This document shows positions 44,476-52,722 of a stretch of DNA of 64,000 nucleotides, one piece after another. The DNA comes from Mangrovimonas futianensis (GTDB lineage: Bacteria; Bacteroidota; Bacteroidia; Flavobacteriales; Flavobacteriaceae): the NCBI RefSeq assembly GCF_021245805.1, contig NZ_JAJJNF010000004.1, forward strand, positions 186,001 to 250,000, written 5' to 3'. Made by a program: the position numbers and the translations under genes. Below the pieces are notes generated by a model. It was not told the DNA's origin and did not search any database. It was given only the letters and a program-made list of their open reading frames with translations. Numbering within the stretch: position 1 is the stretch's first letter; each line of letters opens with the position of its first letter.

Positions 44476-45681
44476 ATGAAATACAATCTTTTAGCATTAA
44501 TGTGTTTTGCCATCATCTCATGCAAAAACGAATCAAAAACAACTACCCAATTTCCTGTTGTTGCTGCCTTTGACTCCATAACTGAAATCTATAAAGCAGA
44601 ACACGATGATTTTAGTTTTAAAATCATGAGAAAATCTGACGATTCTTTGTTCATGCTCGATTTAAACAATGAAAAAGTATATAACTTGACGAGGAAGTCA
44701 TCGGGAAGTGGCGAAAAATATATGACTGCCGACGGAAAGATTCTTTGGCTGAAAGGGGAAAACTTTATGTGGGGAACGGATAACCAAACTGAATATCAAG
44801 GTACCATTCGCAGTGCAGAATCTATCACTATGTCAAGTAGCGAATCCCATGGAATCTATGGTACTTATGTTGATGATAGTTATGAGAAACGTAATGAAGG
44901 TTATGATTGGGTTTCAGTAACTGTGACTCCATTCAATGAGCACCAAGCGCTCATTTCTGTAAGATCTCGCATCGACCAAAAGAAACCAACATGCTCATTT
45001 GATGCTTTGGCAAATATTCAAGACACCAACACCATGAGCTGTAATATAGATGGAGCATATATAATCTTTTCTTTCAATGACGATAAAATTTCCATTAACG
45101 GGAATAATGAAGAAGACAACAACAAATTGTACTTTTTCTGTTCAGGTGGTGGAACCATAAAAGGAACTTATAAAAAATTGGATACCCCAATTGACAAAAC
45201 ACAAGTAGACAATACCGATTACATTAGGTTTCATAGTTACCCAAACGGGTTGGCTGCTAGGATAACTACTAAGGACAAAAACTTACAAATCTCTCCCATT
45301 GGTCTTACCCTAAAAGACCAAGATGCAAATATCCCTTATCAAGGTGATGTCTATAATTCTGAAATGGATGACCTAGACGCCAATGGCTCACCCGAAATCT
45401 ATATTTATGTACAAGAATTAAAAAATGGCATCCCATTTAGAAAAGTCATTGCTTACTCCTTTAATGGAACATCTTCTATGACTCCAATTTATATGGCGCC
45501 TATTGAAGATAACCCCGAACTATCAATAGGTTATGAAGGTTATGATGAGTTTGCTGTAGTAGAAGGCAGCTTGATCAGGCGGTTTCCTAATGCAGAAGGA
45601 GGTATCAAACAAATACAATACAAACTTACTCCAGGAGAAGCCATGTGGCAGCTAACGCCCGATAAAGTGACTACCTATTAA
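44476..45681 (+). CDS. Lipoprotein with MliC-like and PliI-like lysozyme-inhibitor domains
   Basis: I choose the ATG at 44476, just before the lipoprotein signal peptide (lipobox AIISC, Cys16); an upstream TTG is less likely. Three parts are visible in 401 residues. About 25-105 resemble MliC, with the SGSGEKY loop (75-82) and LWLKG (90-94) at the places of MliC's inhibitory Ser and Lys loops. About 115-235 form a middle domain of unknown type (VRSRIDQKKPTCSFDAL, LYFFCSGGGTIKGTY). About 245-400 resemble PliI-type inhibitors (DLDANGSPEIYIYVQEL, GYDEFAVVEGSLIRRFP, YKLTPGEAMWQL). Anchored in the envelope, it could protect peptidoglycan from host or predator lysozymes. The domain calls come from memory of the families. 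It lies 11 nt after polA. Confidence 0.65.
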   Translation: MKYNLLALMCFAIISCKNESKTTTQFPVVAAFDSITEIYKAEHDDFSFKIMRKSDDSLFMLDLNNEKVYNLTRKSSGSGEKYMTADGKILWLKGENFMWGTDNQTEYQGTIRSAESITMSSSESHGIYGTYVDDSYEKRNEGYDWVSVTVTPFNEHQALISVRSRIDQKKPTCSFDALANIQDTNTMSCNIDGAYIIFSFNDDKISINGNNEEDNNKLYFFCSGGGTIKGTYKKLDTPIDKTQVDNTDYIRFHSYPNGLAARITTKDKNLQISPIGLTLKDQDANIPYQGDVYNSEMDDLDANGSPEIYIYVQELKNGIPFRKVIAYSFNGTSSMTPIYMAPIEDNPELSIGYEGYDEFAVVEGSLIRRFPNAEGGIKQIQYKLTPGEAMWQLTPDKVTTY

Positions 45682-45748
45682 AGGAATTTGGATATTTATT
45701 AAAATCAGTTTTTTTAATTTTATCAAACCCAATTAATTAGGAAAGGTT

Positions 45749-45756
45749 TACTTTTG
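45749..45756 (+). promoter_or_regulatory. Candidate -7 promoter element of the bile acid symporter-like gene
   Basis: TACTTTTG matches TAnnTTTG exactly and ends 17 nt before the ATG at 45774. No TTTG is found at the -33 distance. Confidence 0.4.
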
Positions 45757-45773
45757 TCCACCAGTGTTCCCAA

Positions 45774-46739
45774 ATGAAATTTAAACTAGATAAATTTGTT
45801 TTAGCTATTATAACGGTGGTTATTTTAGCTTATTTTTTTCCAGATCTCGCTAAGGAAGACAGCCCAATAAACTTGGGTAGAATAGGCAGTATTGGCATTT
45901 CATTTATTTTTTTCTTTTACGGTTTGAAATTAAGCCCCAAGGAAATCGCTTCCGGCCTTAAAAACTGGAGACTACATGTATTAATTCAAGCTACTACTTT
46001 TTTACTGTTCCCTTTATTGGTGCTTCCATTTAAACCGCTTATTTCAGCTGAAAATGAAACCTTGTGGTTGGCATTTTTATTTTTGGCGGCACTCCCATCT
46101 ACGGTATCTTCATCTGTGGTAATGGTCTCCATAGCAAAAGGCAATATTCCTGCTGCCATTTTTAACGCCAGTATTTCTGGATTAATTGGTATAGTTGTGA
46201 CACCTTTATGGATTGGACTGTTCCAAAATCAAAGTAATTCTGATTATGATTTAGGGCAAATTTACCTCAAATTATTAACTGAAATATTACTCCCAGTTTT
46301 CATAGGTTTGATCCTCCATCGCTTTCTAGGCAAATTCGCCAAGAAGAACAGCAAGTACTTGACCCTTTTTGATAAATCGGTTATCCTCCTTATTATATAT
46401 AAGAGTTTTTCTGAATCTTTTCTTGGGAAAATTTTTGAATCCGTTAATTTCATGGATTTGATTCTTATTTTTTGTTTGGTGATCACCATCTTTATAATAG
46501 TCTATTTAACCATAGGGAAAATTTCAAAATGGTTGGGTTTTTCAAAAGAAGATCAAATAACAGCCAAGTTTTGTGGCACTAAAAAATCACTAGTACATGG
46601 AACCGTATTCTCAGATATTCTATTTCAACACACTTCGGCCATCGGAATCCTATTATTGCCTTTAATGTTATTTCACGCCATCCAGATTTTCATCATCAGT
46701 ATCATTGCTAATAAATTATCCCAACACAGCATAGAATAG
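45774..46739 (+). CDS. Bile acid:sodium symporter-like protein (SBF-like/YfeH type)
   Basis: The 321-residue product has nine to ten hydrophobic segments and matches the SBF-like branch of the bile acid:sodium symporter superfamily. Landmarks are the first helix pair with PDLAKEDSPINL, then FFFYGLKLSPKEIASGLKNW, and the conserved region FLAALPSTVSSSVVMVSIAKGN. A second typical motif is FCGTKKSLVHGTV. Members of this branch carry organic anions; the substrate is unknown. It is transcribed alone, with a promoter-like element just upstream. Confidence 0.88.
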   Translation: MKFKLDKFVLAIITVVILAYFFPDLAKEDSPINLGRIGSIGISFIFFFYGLKLSPKEIASGLKNWRLHVLIQATTFLLFPLLVLPFKPLISAENETLWLAFLFLAALPSTVSSSVVMVSIAKGNIPAAIFNASISGLIGIVVTPLWIGLFQNQSNSDYDLGQIYLKLLTEILLPVFIGLILHRFLGKFAKKNSKYLTLFDKSVILLIIYKSFSESFLGKIFESVNFMDLILIFCLVITIFIIVYLTIGKISKWLGFSKEDQITAKFCGTKKSLVHGTVFSDILFQHTSAIGILLLPLMLFHAIQIFIISIIANKLSQHSIE

Positions 46740-46907
46740 AATTAAAAGTATTACAATAATCGTTATAAGAAACCTAGTTTTACCTTGGAATTGAATTATG
46801 CGCACCAGAAGACCCCAAAAATATTTTCAAAACATCCTTCAATAATCTTCTTTATACCAAACTTTTACCTTAAAAACAAGCCATTCTAAAAAATAAAACC
46901 ATACTAT

Positions 46908-46937
46908 TTGGTAATCAGCAAGATTATCGTAAATTTG
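46908..46937 (+). promoter_or_regulatory. Promoter of rplM-rpsI
   Basis: TTTG (46908-46911), an 18-nt spacer and TAAATTTG (46930-46937) match the Bacteroidota housekeeping promoter. The RNA would start near 46944, giving a leader of about 40 nt that shows no strong structure. Confidence 0.7.
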
Positions 46938-46984
46938 CAAACTCTTTTTAGGAGAGGAATGTTTAATTATTAAATTTTAAAAGT

Positions 46985-47440
46985 GTGGACACATTAAGCT
47001 ACAAAACAGTTTCAGCAAACAAAGCCACTGTAAACAAAGAGTGGGTTTTGGTTGATGCTGAAGGACAGTCTTTAGGTCGCTTAGCTTCTAAAGTTGCAAA
47101 ACTTTTAAGAGGTAAGCACAAGCCTAACTTCACGCCACACGTTGATTGTGGGGATAACGTGATTGTTATCAACGCGGAAAAAATCAACTTAACCGGAAAC
47201 AAGTGGACGGAAAAGGTTTACCTACGTCATACAGGTTATCCAGGTGGGCAAAGAAGTTTAACCGCTACCGAAATGTTCGCTAAAGATCCAGCGAGATTGG
47301 TAGAAAAATCAGTAAAAGGAATGTTGCCTAAGAACAAATTAGGGGCAAATTTATTCCGTAACCTTAGCGTTGTTGTTGGTTCAGAGCACACTCACGAAGC
47401 TCAAAAACCAAAAACAATCAATTTAAACGAATTTAACTAA
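46985..47440 (+). CDS. rplM: 50S ribosomal protein L13
   Basis: The 151-residue product is full-length L13 (WVLVDAEGQSLGRLASKVAKLLRGKHKP, then GDNVIVINAEKI and KMLPKNKLG-like MLPKNKLGANLFRNL). The start is a GTG: the typical flavobacterial N-terminus MDTLSYKTVSANKATV is encoded directly from it, and no ATG lies in the frame nearby. The stop codon TAA shares its last base with the start codon of rpsI. Confidence 0.97.
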   Translation: MDTLSYKTVSANKATVNKEWVLVDAEGQSLGRLASKVAKLLRGKHKPNFTPHVDCGDNVIVINAEKINLTGNKWTEKVYLRHTGYPGGQRSLTATEMFAKDPARLVEKSVKGMLPKNKLGANLFRNLSVVVGSEHTHEAQKPKTINLNEFN

Positions 47441-47826
47441 TGGAAGTAATTCACAAAATTGGCCGTAGAAAAACGGCTGTTGCACGTGTGTATGTTGCCC
47501 CAGGAAAAGGGAACATCACGATTAACAAAAAGGACTTGGCTATCTACTTTCCTACTGCTACATTACAGTACAAAGTAAATCAACCTCTAGCCATGACCAA
47601 CAATGATGGCAACTTTGACATTACTGTTAATGTCTATGGTGGTGGTATTACTGGTCAAGCAGAAGCAGTTCGTTTGGCTCTTTCTCGCGCTATGTGCGAA
47701 ATTGATGCTGAAAACAGAACTATTTTGAAACCAGAGGGATTATTGACAAGAGATCCAAGAATGGTAGAGCGTAAGAAATTCGGTCAGAAGAAAGCTCGTA
47801 AGAAATTCCAGTTCTCTAAACGTTAA
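47440..47826 (+). CDS. rpsI: 30S ribosomal protein S9
   Basis: The 128-residue product is full-length S9. It has the N-terminal GRRKTAVARVYVAPGKGNI and the basic C-terminus ERKKFGQKKARKKFQFSKR, whose tail reaches the P-site tRNA. It overlaps rplM by one base, as in the usual L13-S9 operon, so translation is probably coupled. Confidence 0.98.
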   Translation: MEVIHKIGRRKTAVARVYVAPGKGNITINKKDLAIYFPTATLQYKVNQPLAMTNNDGNFDITVNVYGGGITGQAEAVRLALSRAMCEIDAENRTILKPEGLLTRDPRMVERKKFGQKKARKKFQFSKR

Positions 47827-47856
47827 TATATTCCGCTTGATTTGGGATATCATCCA

Positions 47857-47922
47857 GAATTACTCAAATCATTATATAAAATTAAATTATTAACCGTTTT
47901 TGTTGTCCTAGAGTAATTTCGG
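47857..47922 (+). promoter_or_regulatory. Candidate leader structure upstream of rpsB
   Basis: AATTACTC (47858-47865) and GAGTAATT (47911-47918) are complementary, and the pairing can be extended by a G-U pair and two G-C pairs after an internal bulge. They bracket 45 nt in the 187-nt gap before rpsB. This could be a leader fold for S2 regulation or simply the 3' end region of rpsI. Confidence 0.25.
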
Positions 47923-48013
47923 GATTTAGTTTAGCATCTAAATGGCTAAGGCATCTTTTTAAAGTACCACTTAACCATTGCTAATTCAACAGAACGTAAA
48001 CTATTTACAAAAA

Positions 48014-48778
48014 ATGGCAAACGCAGACGTAAAAGAGTTATTAAAAGCCGGTGTTCACTTTGGACACTTAACTCGCAAATGGGATCCAAACATGGCTCCT
48101 TACGTGTATATGGAGCGTAATGGCATCCATATCATTAACCTTTACAAAACAGCAGCTAAAATTGATGAGGCTTCTGAGGCATTGAGCAAAATTGCTGCTT
48201 CAGGTCGTAAAATTTTATTTGTTGCTACTAAAAAACAAGCAAAAGATATCGTAGCTGAAAAAGCTGGAGGAATCAACATGCCTTACATCACTGAAAGATG
48301 GCCAGGTGGAATGTTGACCAACTTTGTAACTATCAGAAAAGCTGTTAAGAAAATGGCTTCCATTGATAGAATGAAAAAAGACGGTACTTTCGCTTCTCTT
48401 TCTAAAAAAGAGAAATTACAAATTGATCGTCAAAGAGCTAAATTAGAAAAGAACTTAGGTTCTATTAGCGACATGACCCGTATTCCAGGAGCATTATTTG
48501 TGGTGGACATTAAGCGTGAGCACATCGCGATTAAAGAAGCACAAAAATTAAACATTCCAATCTTCGCGATGGTGGATACAAACTCTGATCCACGTCAAGT
48601 TGATTACGTAATTCCATCAAATGATGATGCTACTAAATCAATTGAAAAAATCTTAACCTATGTAACAGAAGCTATTTCTGGAGGTTTAGCAGAACGTAAA
48701 GCTGAGAAAGATTCTTCTAAAGCTGATAAGCCTGCAAAAGCTGCAAAGAAAAAAGCAGTTTCAGAGGAAGAAGAATAA
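48014..48778 (+). CDS. rpsB: 30S ribosomal protein S2
   Basis: The product is S2, 254 residues from the ATG at 48014. The frame can be read from a TTG 36 nt earlier, but the family begins MANADVKELLKAGVHFGHLTRKWDP, so the ATG is right. Other landmarks are NLYKTAAKIDEASEAL, ITERWPGGMLTNF and IPIFAMVDTNSDP. The C-terminus is a low-complexity K/A tail ending EEEE. It is followed by tsf, as in most bacteria, but with a terminator-like hairpin in between. Confidence 0.97.
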   Translation: MANADVKELLKAGVHFGHLTRKWDPNMAPYVYMERNGIHIINLYKTAAKIDEASEALSKIAASGRKILFVATKKQAKDIVAEKAGGINMPYITERWPGGMLTNFVTIRKAVKKMASIDRMKKDGTFASLSKKEKLQIDRQRAKLEKNLGSISDMTRIPGALFVVDIKREHIAIKEAQKLNIPIFAMVDTNSDPRQVDYVIPSNDDATKSIEKILTYVTEAISGGLAERKAEKDSSKADKPAKAAKKKAVSEEEE

Positions 48779-48808
48779 ACTAAACATAATCATTACATAA
48801 CATTAAAC

Positions 48809-48858
48809 AAGTCGTTTAGTTTGTTTCTTTACTGAACATCAACTAAACGACTTTTTTT
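48809..48858 (+). terminator. Terminator-like hairpin between rpsB and tsf
   Basis: The 13-bp perfect stem AAGTCGTTTAGTT / AACTAAACGACTT with a 19-nt loop is followed by a T-run. It lies 30 nt past rpsB and 15 nt before the tsf ATG. It may end most rpsB transcripts and let a fraction continue into tsf. Confidence 0.8.
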
Positions 48859-48872
48859 AAAATACATAGACT

Positions 48873-49847
48873 ATGAGTACTACAGTAAAAGTAACAGCTG
48901 CAGAAGTAAATAAACTAAGACAAGCTACTGGTGCAGGTATGATGGACTGCAAGAAAGCTTTAGTTGAGGCTGAAGGTGACTTTGATAAAGCCATTGATGT
49001 ATTACGTAAAAAAGGACAAAAAGTAGCTGAGAAAAGAGCAGATAGAGATTCTTCTGAAGGAGCTGCTGTTGCTAAAATCAATGCAGACCAAACTGCTGGT
49101 GTTGCTATTGTTTTAGGTTGTGAAACTGATTTCGTTGGTAAAAATGAAAACTTTTTAGCGTTAGCTAACGAGTTTGCTGAGCTAGCTTTGAATTATGACT
49201 CAAAAGAAGCCTTTTTAGCAGCAGACTTTGGTGGAATGACCGTGGCTGATAAATTAGTTGAGCAAACTGGTGTTATCGGTGAAAAACTAGATATTACCTC
49301 TTTCGAGAAAATAGAAGCTGCTTATGTAGGTTCTTATGTTCATATCAATAAAATTGCTGCTTTAGTAGGAATTACTGCTAAAGTTGACAATGCTGATGTT
49401 TTAGTGAAAGATGTAGCTATGCAAGTAGCCTCCATGGGAGCATCTACTTTATCTTACAAAGATTTTGATCCTGCATTCGTTGCTTCAGAAACTGAAGCTA
49501 GAATTGCTGTTATTGAAAAAGATAATGAAGAATTAGCTCGTTTAGGAAAAACATTGAAAAATGTTCCTAAATACATTTCTATGGCGCAATTAACTCCTGA
49601 AGTATTGGCTCAAGCTGAAGCAGATGCTAAAGCGGAATTGGCTGCTGAAGGAAAACCAGAACAAATCTGGGATAGAATTTTACCAGGTAAAATGGAGCGT
49701 TTCATTTCTGACAACACAACTCTTGACCAAGAGAAATGTTTGTTAGATCAGAAATTCATCAAAGATGAAAAGCAAACCGTTGCTGATTATGTTTCTTCAT
49801 ATGGTGATGTTGAAATCTCTGGATTTAAACGTGCTACAGTAGGATAA
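48873..49847 (+). CDS. tsf: Translation elongation factor EF-Ts
   Basis: The 324-residue product is EF-Ts, the nucleotide exchange factor for EF-Tu. It begins with the UBA-like N-terminal domain (VTAAEVNKLRQATGAGMMDCKKALVEAEGD), followed by core domains with the typical NENFLALANEF and PEQIWDRILPGKMERFISDNTTLDQ. It lies just after the hairpin downstream of rpsB. No separate promoter is evident in the 15 nt between hairpin and ATG, so expression probably depends on read-through from rpsB. Confidence 0.97.
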   Translation: MSTTVKVTAAEVNKLRQATGAGMMDCKKALVEAEGDFDKAIDVLRKKGQKVAEKRADRDSSEGAAVAKINADQTAGVAIVLGCETDFVGKNENFLALANEFAELALNYDSKEAFLAADFGGMTVADKLVEQTGVIGEKLDITSFEKIEAAYVGSYVHINKIAALVGITAKVDNADVLVKDVAMQVASMGASTLSYKDFDPAFVASETEARIAVIEKDNEELARLGKTLKNVPKYISMAQLTPEVLAQAEADAKAELAAEGKPEQIWDRILPGKMERFISDNTTLDQEKCLLDQKFIKDEKQTVADYVSSYGDVEISGFKRATVG

Positions 49848-49883
49848 TAAACGGTCCTGATAAGTCAGGTAACCAATAAATAC

Positions 49884-49918
49884 AACCACCATTCTTTTAT
49901 TAGAATGGTGGTTTTTTT
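49884..49918 (+). terminator. Terminator of tsf
   Basis: The stem AACCACCATTCT / AGAATGGTGGTT with a 7-nt loop is followed by a run of seven T, 37 nt past the tsf stop codon. Confidence 0.9.
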
Positions 49919-49964
49919 ATTCATAAAACCCAATTGATATAAATTCAAAAAAGAAAAAATTATG

Positions 49965-49972
49965 TAGTTTTG
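49965..49972 (+). promoter_or_regulatory. Candidate -7 promoter element of pyrH
   Basis: TAGTTTTG matches TAnnTTTG exactly and lies 19 nt before the pyrH ATG. A TTG upstream (49934-49936) is too far for the usual spacing. Confidence 0.4.
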
Positions 49973-49991
49973 CTAAACTTTCAAAGTCAGC

Positions 49992-50699
49992 ATGAAATAC
50001 AAAAGAATTCTCTTAAAATTATCAGGTGAAGCCTTAATGGGCGGTCGCCAATATGGAATTGATCCAGAACGTTTAGCCGAATATGCAGAAGACATTAAAG
50101 CCATAACAGAGCTAGGTGTAGAAGTTGCCGTTGTTATAGGTGGTGGTAACATTTTTAGAGGTGTTGCAGGAGCCAGTAATGGTATGGATCGTGTGCAAGG
50201 AGACCATATGGGTATGTTGGCAACCATTATCAACGGGTTGGCGCTCCAAAGCGCTTTAGAAAACGCAGGTGTTGGAACCCGACTTCAAAGTGCCATTAAA
50301 ATTAATGAAGTGGCAGAACCTTTTATTAGAAGACGTGCCATGAGGCATCTTGAGAAAGGACGTGTCGTTATTTTTGGTGGTGGTACAGGGAATCCTTATT
50401 TCACTACAGATTCTGCAGCTGTTTTAAGAGCTATTGAAATTGAAGCTGATGTGATTTTAAAGGGAACTCGTGTAGATGGCATATACACAGCCGACCCTGA
50501 AAAAGATTCCAATGCAGTTAAGTTTGATTACATTTCTTTTGATGAAGTCCTTAAGAAAGGTCTTAAAGTTATGGATACAACCGCTTTCACTCTAAGCCAA
50601 GAAAACGAATTACCTATCATTGTATTTGACATGAATAAAAAGGGGAATTTGTTGAAAGTAGTTTCAGGTGAAAAAGTTGGAACTAAGGTTAATTTATAA
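49992..50699 (+). CDS. pyrH: UMP kinase
   Basis: The 235-residue product is bacterial UMP kinase, which makes UDP from UMP and ATP. Motifs are the N-terminal KRILLKLSGEALMG, VVIGGGNIFRG, the GVGTRLQSAIKINEVAEPFIRRRA region and GGTGNPYFTTDSAAVLRAIE. The order tsf-pyrH-frr is widely conserved; here a terminator separates tsf from pyrH. Confidence 0.97.
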   Translation: MKYKRILLKLSGEALMGGRQYGIDPERLAEYAEDIKAITELGVEVAVVIGGGNIFRGVAGASNGMDRVQGDHMGMLATIINGLALQSALENAGVGTRLQSAIKINEVAEPFIRRRAMRHLEKGRVVIFGGGTGNPYFTTDSAAVLRAIEIEADVILKGTRVDGIYTADPEKDSNAVKFDYISFDEVLKKGLKVMDTTAFTLSQENELPIIVFDMNKKGNLLKVVSGEKVGTKVNL

Positions 50700-50710
50700 T
50701 ATCTTTTACA

Positions 50711-50731
50711 TCAAGCTTTGGCTTGTTTTTT
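50711..50731 (+). terminator. Short hairpin with T-run after pyrH
   Basis: CAAGC-TTTG-GCTTG is followed by six T, 12 nt past the pyrH stop codon. The stem is only 5 bp, so partial termination before frr is more likely than a full stop. Confidence 0.5.
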
Positions 50732-50765
50732 GTAGCTATCATTTAATTTTTAATTACAATATTCT

Positions 50766-51320
50766 ATGAACGAAGAGATTGATTTCATTTTAGATACCAC
50801 AAAAGAATCTATGGATAGTGCCCTTAAGCACTTAGAAAAACAACTCGTAAACATTCGTGCCGGTAAAGCAAGTCCTGCTATGCTAGGAAGTGTCATGGTT
50901 GATTATTATGGATCACAAACTCCTTTAAGCCAAGTGGCCAATGTTAATACTCCTGATGGTAGAACTATTTCAGTACAACCTTGGGAAAAATCCATGCTTC
51001 AAGAAATAGAAAAAGCCATCATGATTGCTAACTTAGGTTTCAATCCTATGAATAATGGAGACATGATCATCATTAATGTTCCACCTTTGACAGAGGAAAG
51101 AAGGAAAGATTTGGCTAAACAAGCAAAATCTGAAGCCGAAGATGCCAAGGTAGGAGTTAGAAATGCACGAAAAGATGCAAACAATGATTTAAAAAAGTTG
51201 GATGCTTCAGAAGATTTAAAGAAGAATGCAGAAATTGATGTACAAGAATTAACTGATAAATACGTTAAGCAAATAGACCAAATATTAGAAGTTAAGGAAA
51301 AAGAGATCATGACAGTATAA
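50766..51320 (+). CDS. frr: Ribosome recycling factor
   Basis: The 184-residue product is full-length ribosome recycling factor, which splits post-termination ribosomes together with EF-G. Diagnostic stretches are LVNIRAGKASPAMLGSVMVDYYG, NVNTPDGRTISVQPWEKSML and PPLTEERRKDLAKQAKSEAEDAKV. It follows pyrH after 66 nt and ends at a strong terminator. Confidence 0.97.
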   Translation: MNEEIDFILDTTKESMDSALKHLEKQLVNIRAGKASPAMLGSVMVDYYGSQTPLSQVANVNTPDGRTISVQPWEKSMLQEIEKAIMIANLGFNPMNNGDMIIINVPPLTEERRKDLAKQAKSEAEDAKVGVRNARKDANNDLKKLDASEDLKKNAEIDVQELTDKYVKQIDQILEVKEKEIMTV

Positions 51321-51321
51321 G

Positions 51322-51349
51322 AAAAAGCGACTTCTATAGGTCGCTTTTT
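51322..51349 (+). terminator. Terminator of frr
   Basis: The 10-bp stem AAAAAGCGAC / GTCGCTTTTT with an 8-nt loop begins 2 nt after the frr stop codon and ends in a T-run. Confidence 0.88.
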
Positions 51350-51378
51350 AATTGCTATTATAAACCCACATACAATTA

Positions 51379-52662
51379 ATGCTGAAGTACTGTGCCATTT
51401 TTTTCATTTTACTGTCCTTCCAATTTGCACAGTGCCAGAACAAAGGCGCTAAAGAACAAGACAGCATTAAATCCCAAAATGATTCTATAAGAAGATCCCA
51501 ATTTCTTAAAAAATTGGGAAACGGTTATATAACGCTCGGACAAGCCTTTGAAGTAGATATTAAATATCTATTCAAATACAACCAACATGAAGCCATACGA
51601 ACTGGTTTTGGAGGTGTTACCAATGACGAGTTTTCAAAGCGCTATCATTTGGATGGTTATGGAGCTTATGGATTTGGAGATCAAAAATTTAAATATTCCT
51701 TAGGTGGTGGTTTTCGACTAGCCCCCAAAAGCAATACCTGGATTGATCTCTCCTATACCGATGATATTGAGGAGACGGGTAGTTCTACATTTTTAACAGA
51801 CAAACGCTTTTTTACTTTTTTCCAACCCCGCCTTCTTAATATTGAGCTTTTTCATAGACATGTAACAAAATCTATTTCTATAAGCCATAAATTATCTCCT
51901 AAATTACTTTCTGAAGTAAAACTAGCAGTAAGCAATATCAATCCAACCTACGATTACACCCTGCAGGTAGGCAATAAATCTTATCAAGATTTCGACTTAA
52001 CGTTTTCCACTTTTTCATTCCAATGGAGTCCCTTTAGTATCTATGAGTTCAAGGATGACGTGTTAAAAGAGGTAAAAAACGGATACCCCAAATTCACGCT
52101 TCAATACACCCAAAACTTTAGAAATGTTTTTGCCAGTGAATTTGATTTTTCAAAAGTTGAATTTAGATCGGTCTATGTCTTGGAACATAAAAACAAGTCA
52201 AAAACAGGTGTCAATCTTTGGGCTGGGATAGCAAGAGGTGTTACACCCCTCACTCACATGTACCATGCCTACCCTAACAATATTAATAAAGGCAGTGTGA
52301 TGAAACGATTTTCAGTAGCTGGTATTAATAGCTTTGAAACCATGTTTTTCAATGAATTCTTTTCCGACAAACTATCAACTCTTCAAATAAAACACTATTT
52401 CAAACCTTTTGAAATCTCACCAAGATACCAACCTCAATTGGTACTGATCAGTCGTTTTGCTCTGGGAAATATGTCAAACATAGAACGCCATCAAGGTTTT
52501 GAGTTTGACACATTAGATAAAGGGTATTCAGAAATAGGCCTTGAATTAAACAAAATACTCTTCCCATTTGGACTTAGTTTTGCATATAGATATGGGGCTT
52601 ACCACTTACCTAATTTTGAGGACAATCTTGCTTTTAAATTCACTTTCAACCTAACTTTATAA
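51379..52662 (+). CDS. Outer membrane beta-barrel protein, short DUF5686-like form
   Basis: The 427-residue product has a signal peptide (cleavage near QFAQCQ, residue about 20) and then repeated amphipathic strands to the end, finishing in the aromatic-free but barrel-like FKFTFNLTL. The pattern HEAIRTGFGGVTNDEFSKRYHLDGYGAYGFGD and KYSLGGGFRL is like the C-terminal barrel of DUF5686 outer membrane proteins. Those are usually about 800 residues with an N-terminal carboxypeptidase-regulatory-like domain, which is absent here. The frame is open and has its own signal peptide, so it looks like a genuine short form. It lies 61 nt upstream of an MMPL exporter gene. Function unknown. Confidence 0.65.
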   Translation: MLKYCAIFFILLSFQFAQCQNKGAKEQDSIKSQNDSIRRSQFLKKLGNGYITLGQAFEVDIKYLFKYNQHEAIRTGFGGVTNDEFSKRYHLDGYGAYGFGDQKFKYSLGGGFRLAPKSNTWIDLSYTDDIEETGSSTFLTDKRFFTFFQPRLLNIELFHRHVTKSISISHKLSPKLLSEVKLAVSNINPTYDYTLQVGNKSYQDFDLTFSTFSFQWSPFSIYEFKDDVLKEVKNGYPKFTLQYTQNFRNVFASEFDFSKVEFRSVYVLEHKNKSKTGVNLWAGIARGVTPLTHMYHAYPNNINKGSVMKRFSVAGINSFETMFFNEFFSDKLSTLQIKHYFKPFEISPRYQPQLVLISRFALGNMSNIERHQGFEFDTLDKGYSEIGLELNKILFPFGLSFAYRYGAYHLPNFEDNLAFKFTFNLTL

Positions 52663-52695
52663 GCAATTTAACTTAAGTAATCCACATGTTTTTAA

Positions 52696-52703
52696 TACCT
52701 TTG
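52696..52703 (+). promoter_or_regulatory. Candidate -7 promoter element of the MMPL exporter gene
   Basis: TACCTTTG matches TAnnTTTG exactly and ends 19 nt before the ATG at 52723. The -33 element is not visible. Confidence 0.4.
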
Positions 52704-52722
52704 CGGCTGTTTTATTTTATCT

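Noticed and set aside
46938..46984. L13-binding ribosomal leader before rplM
   Set aside because: The predicted leader is only about 40 nt and AT-rich, with no stem of note.
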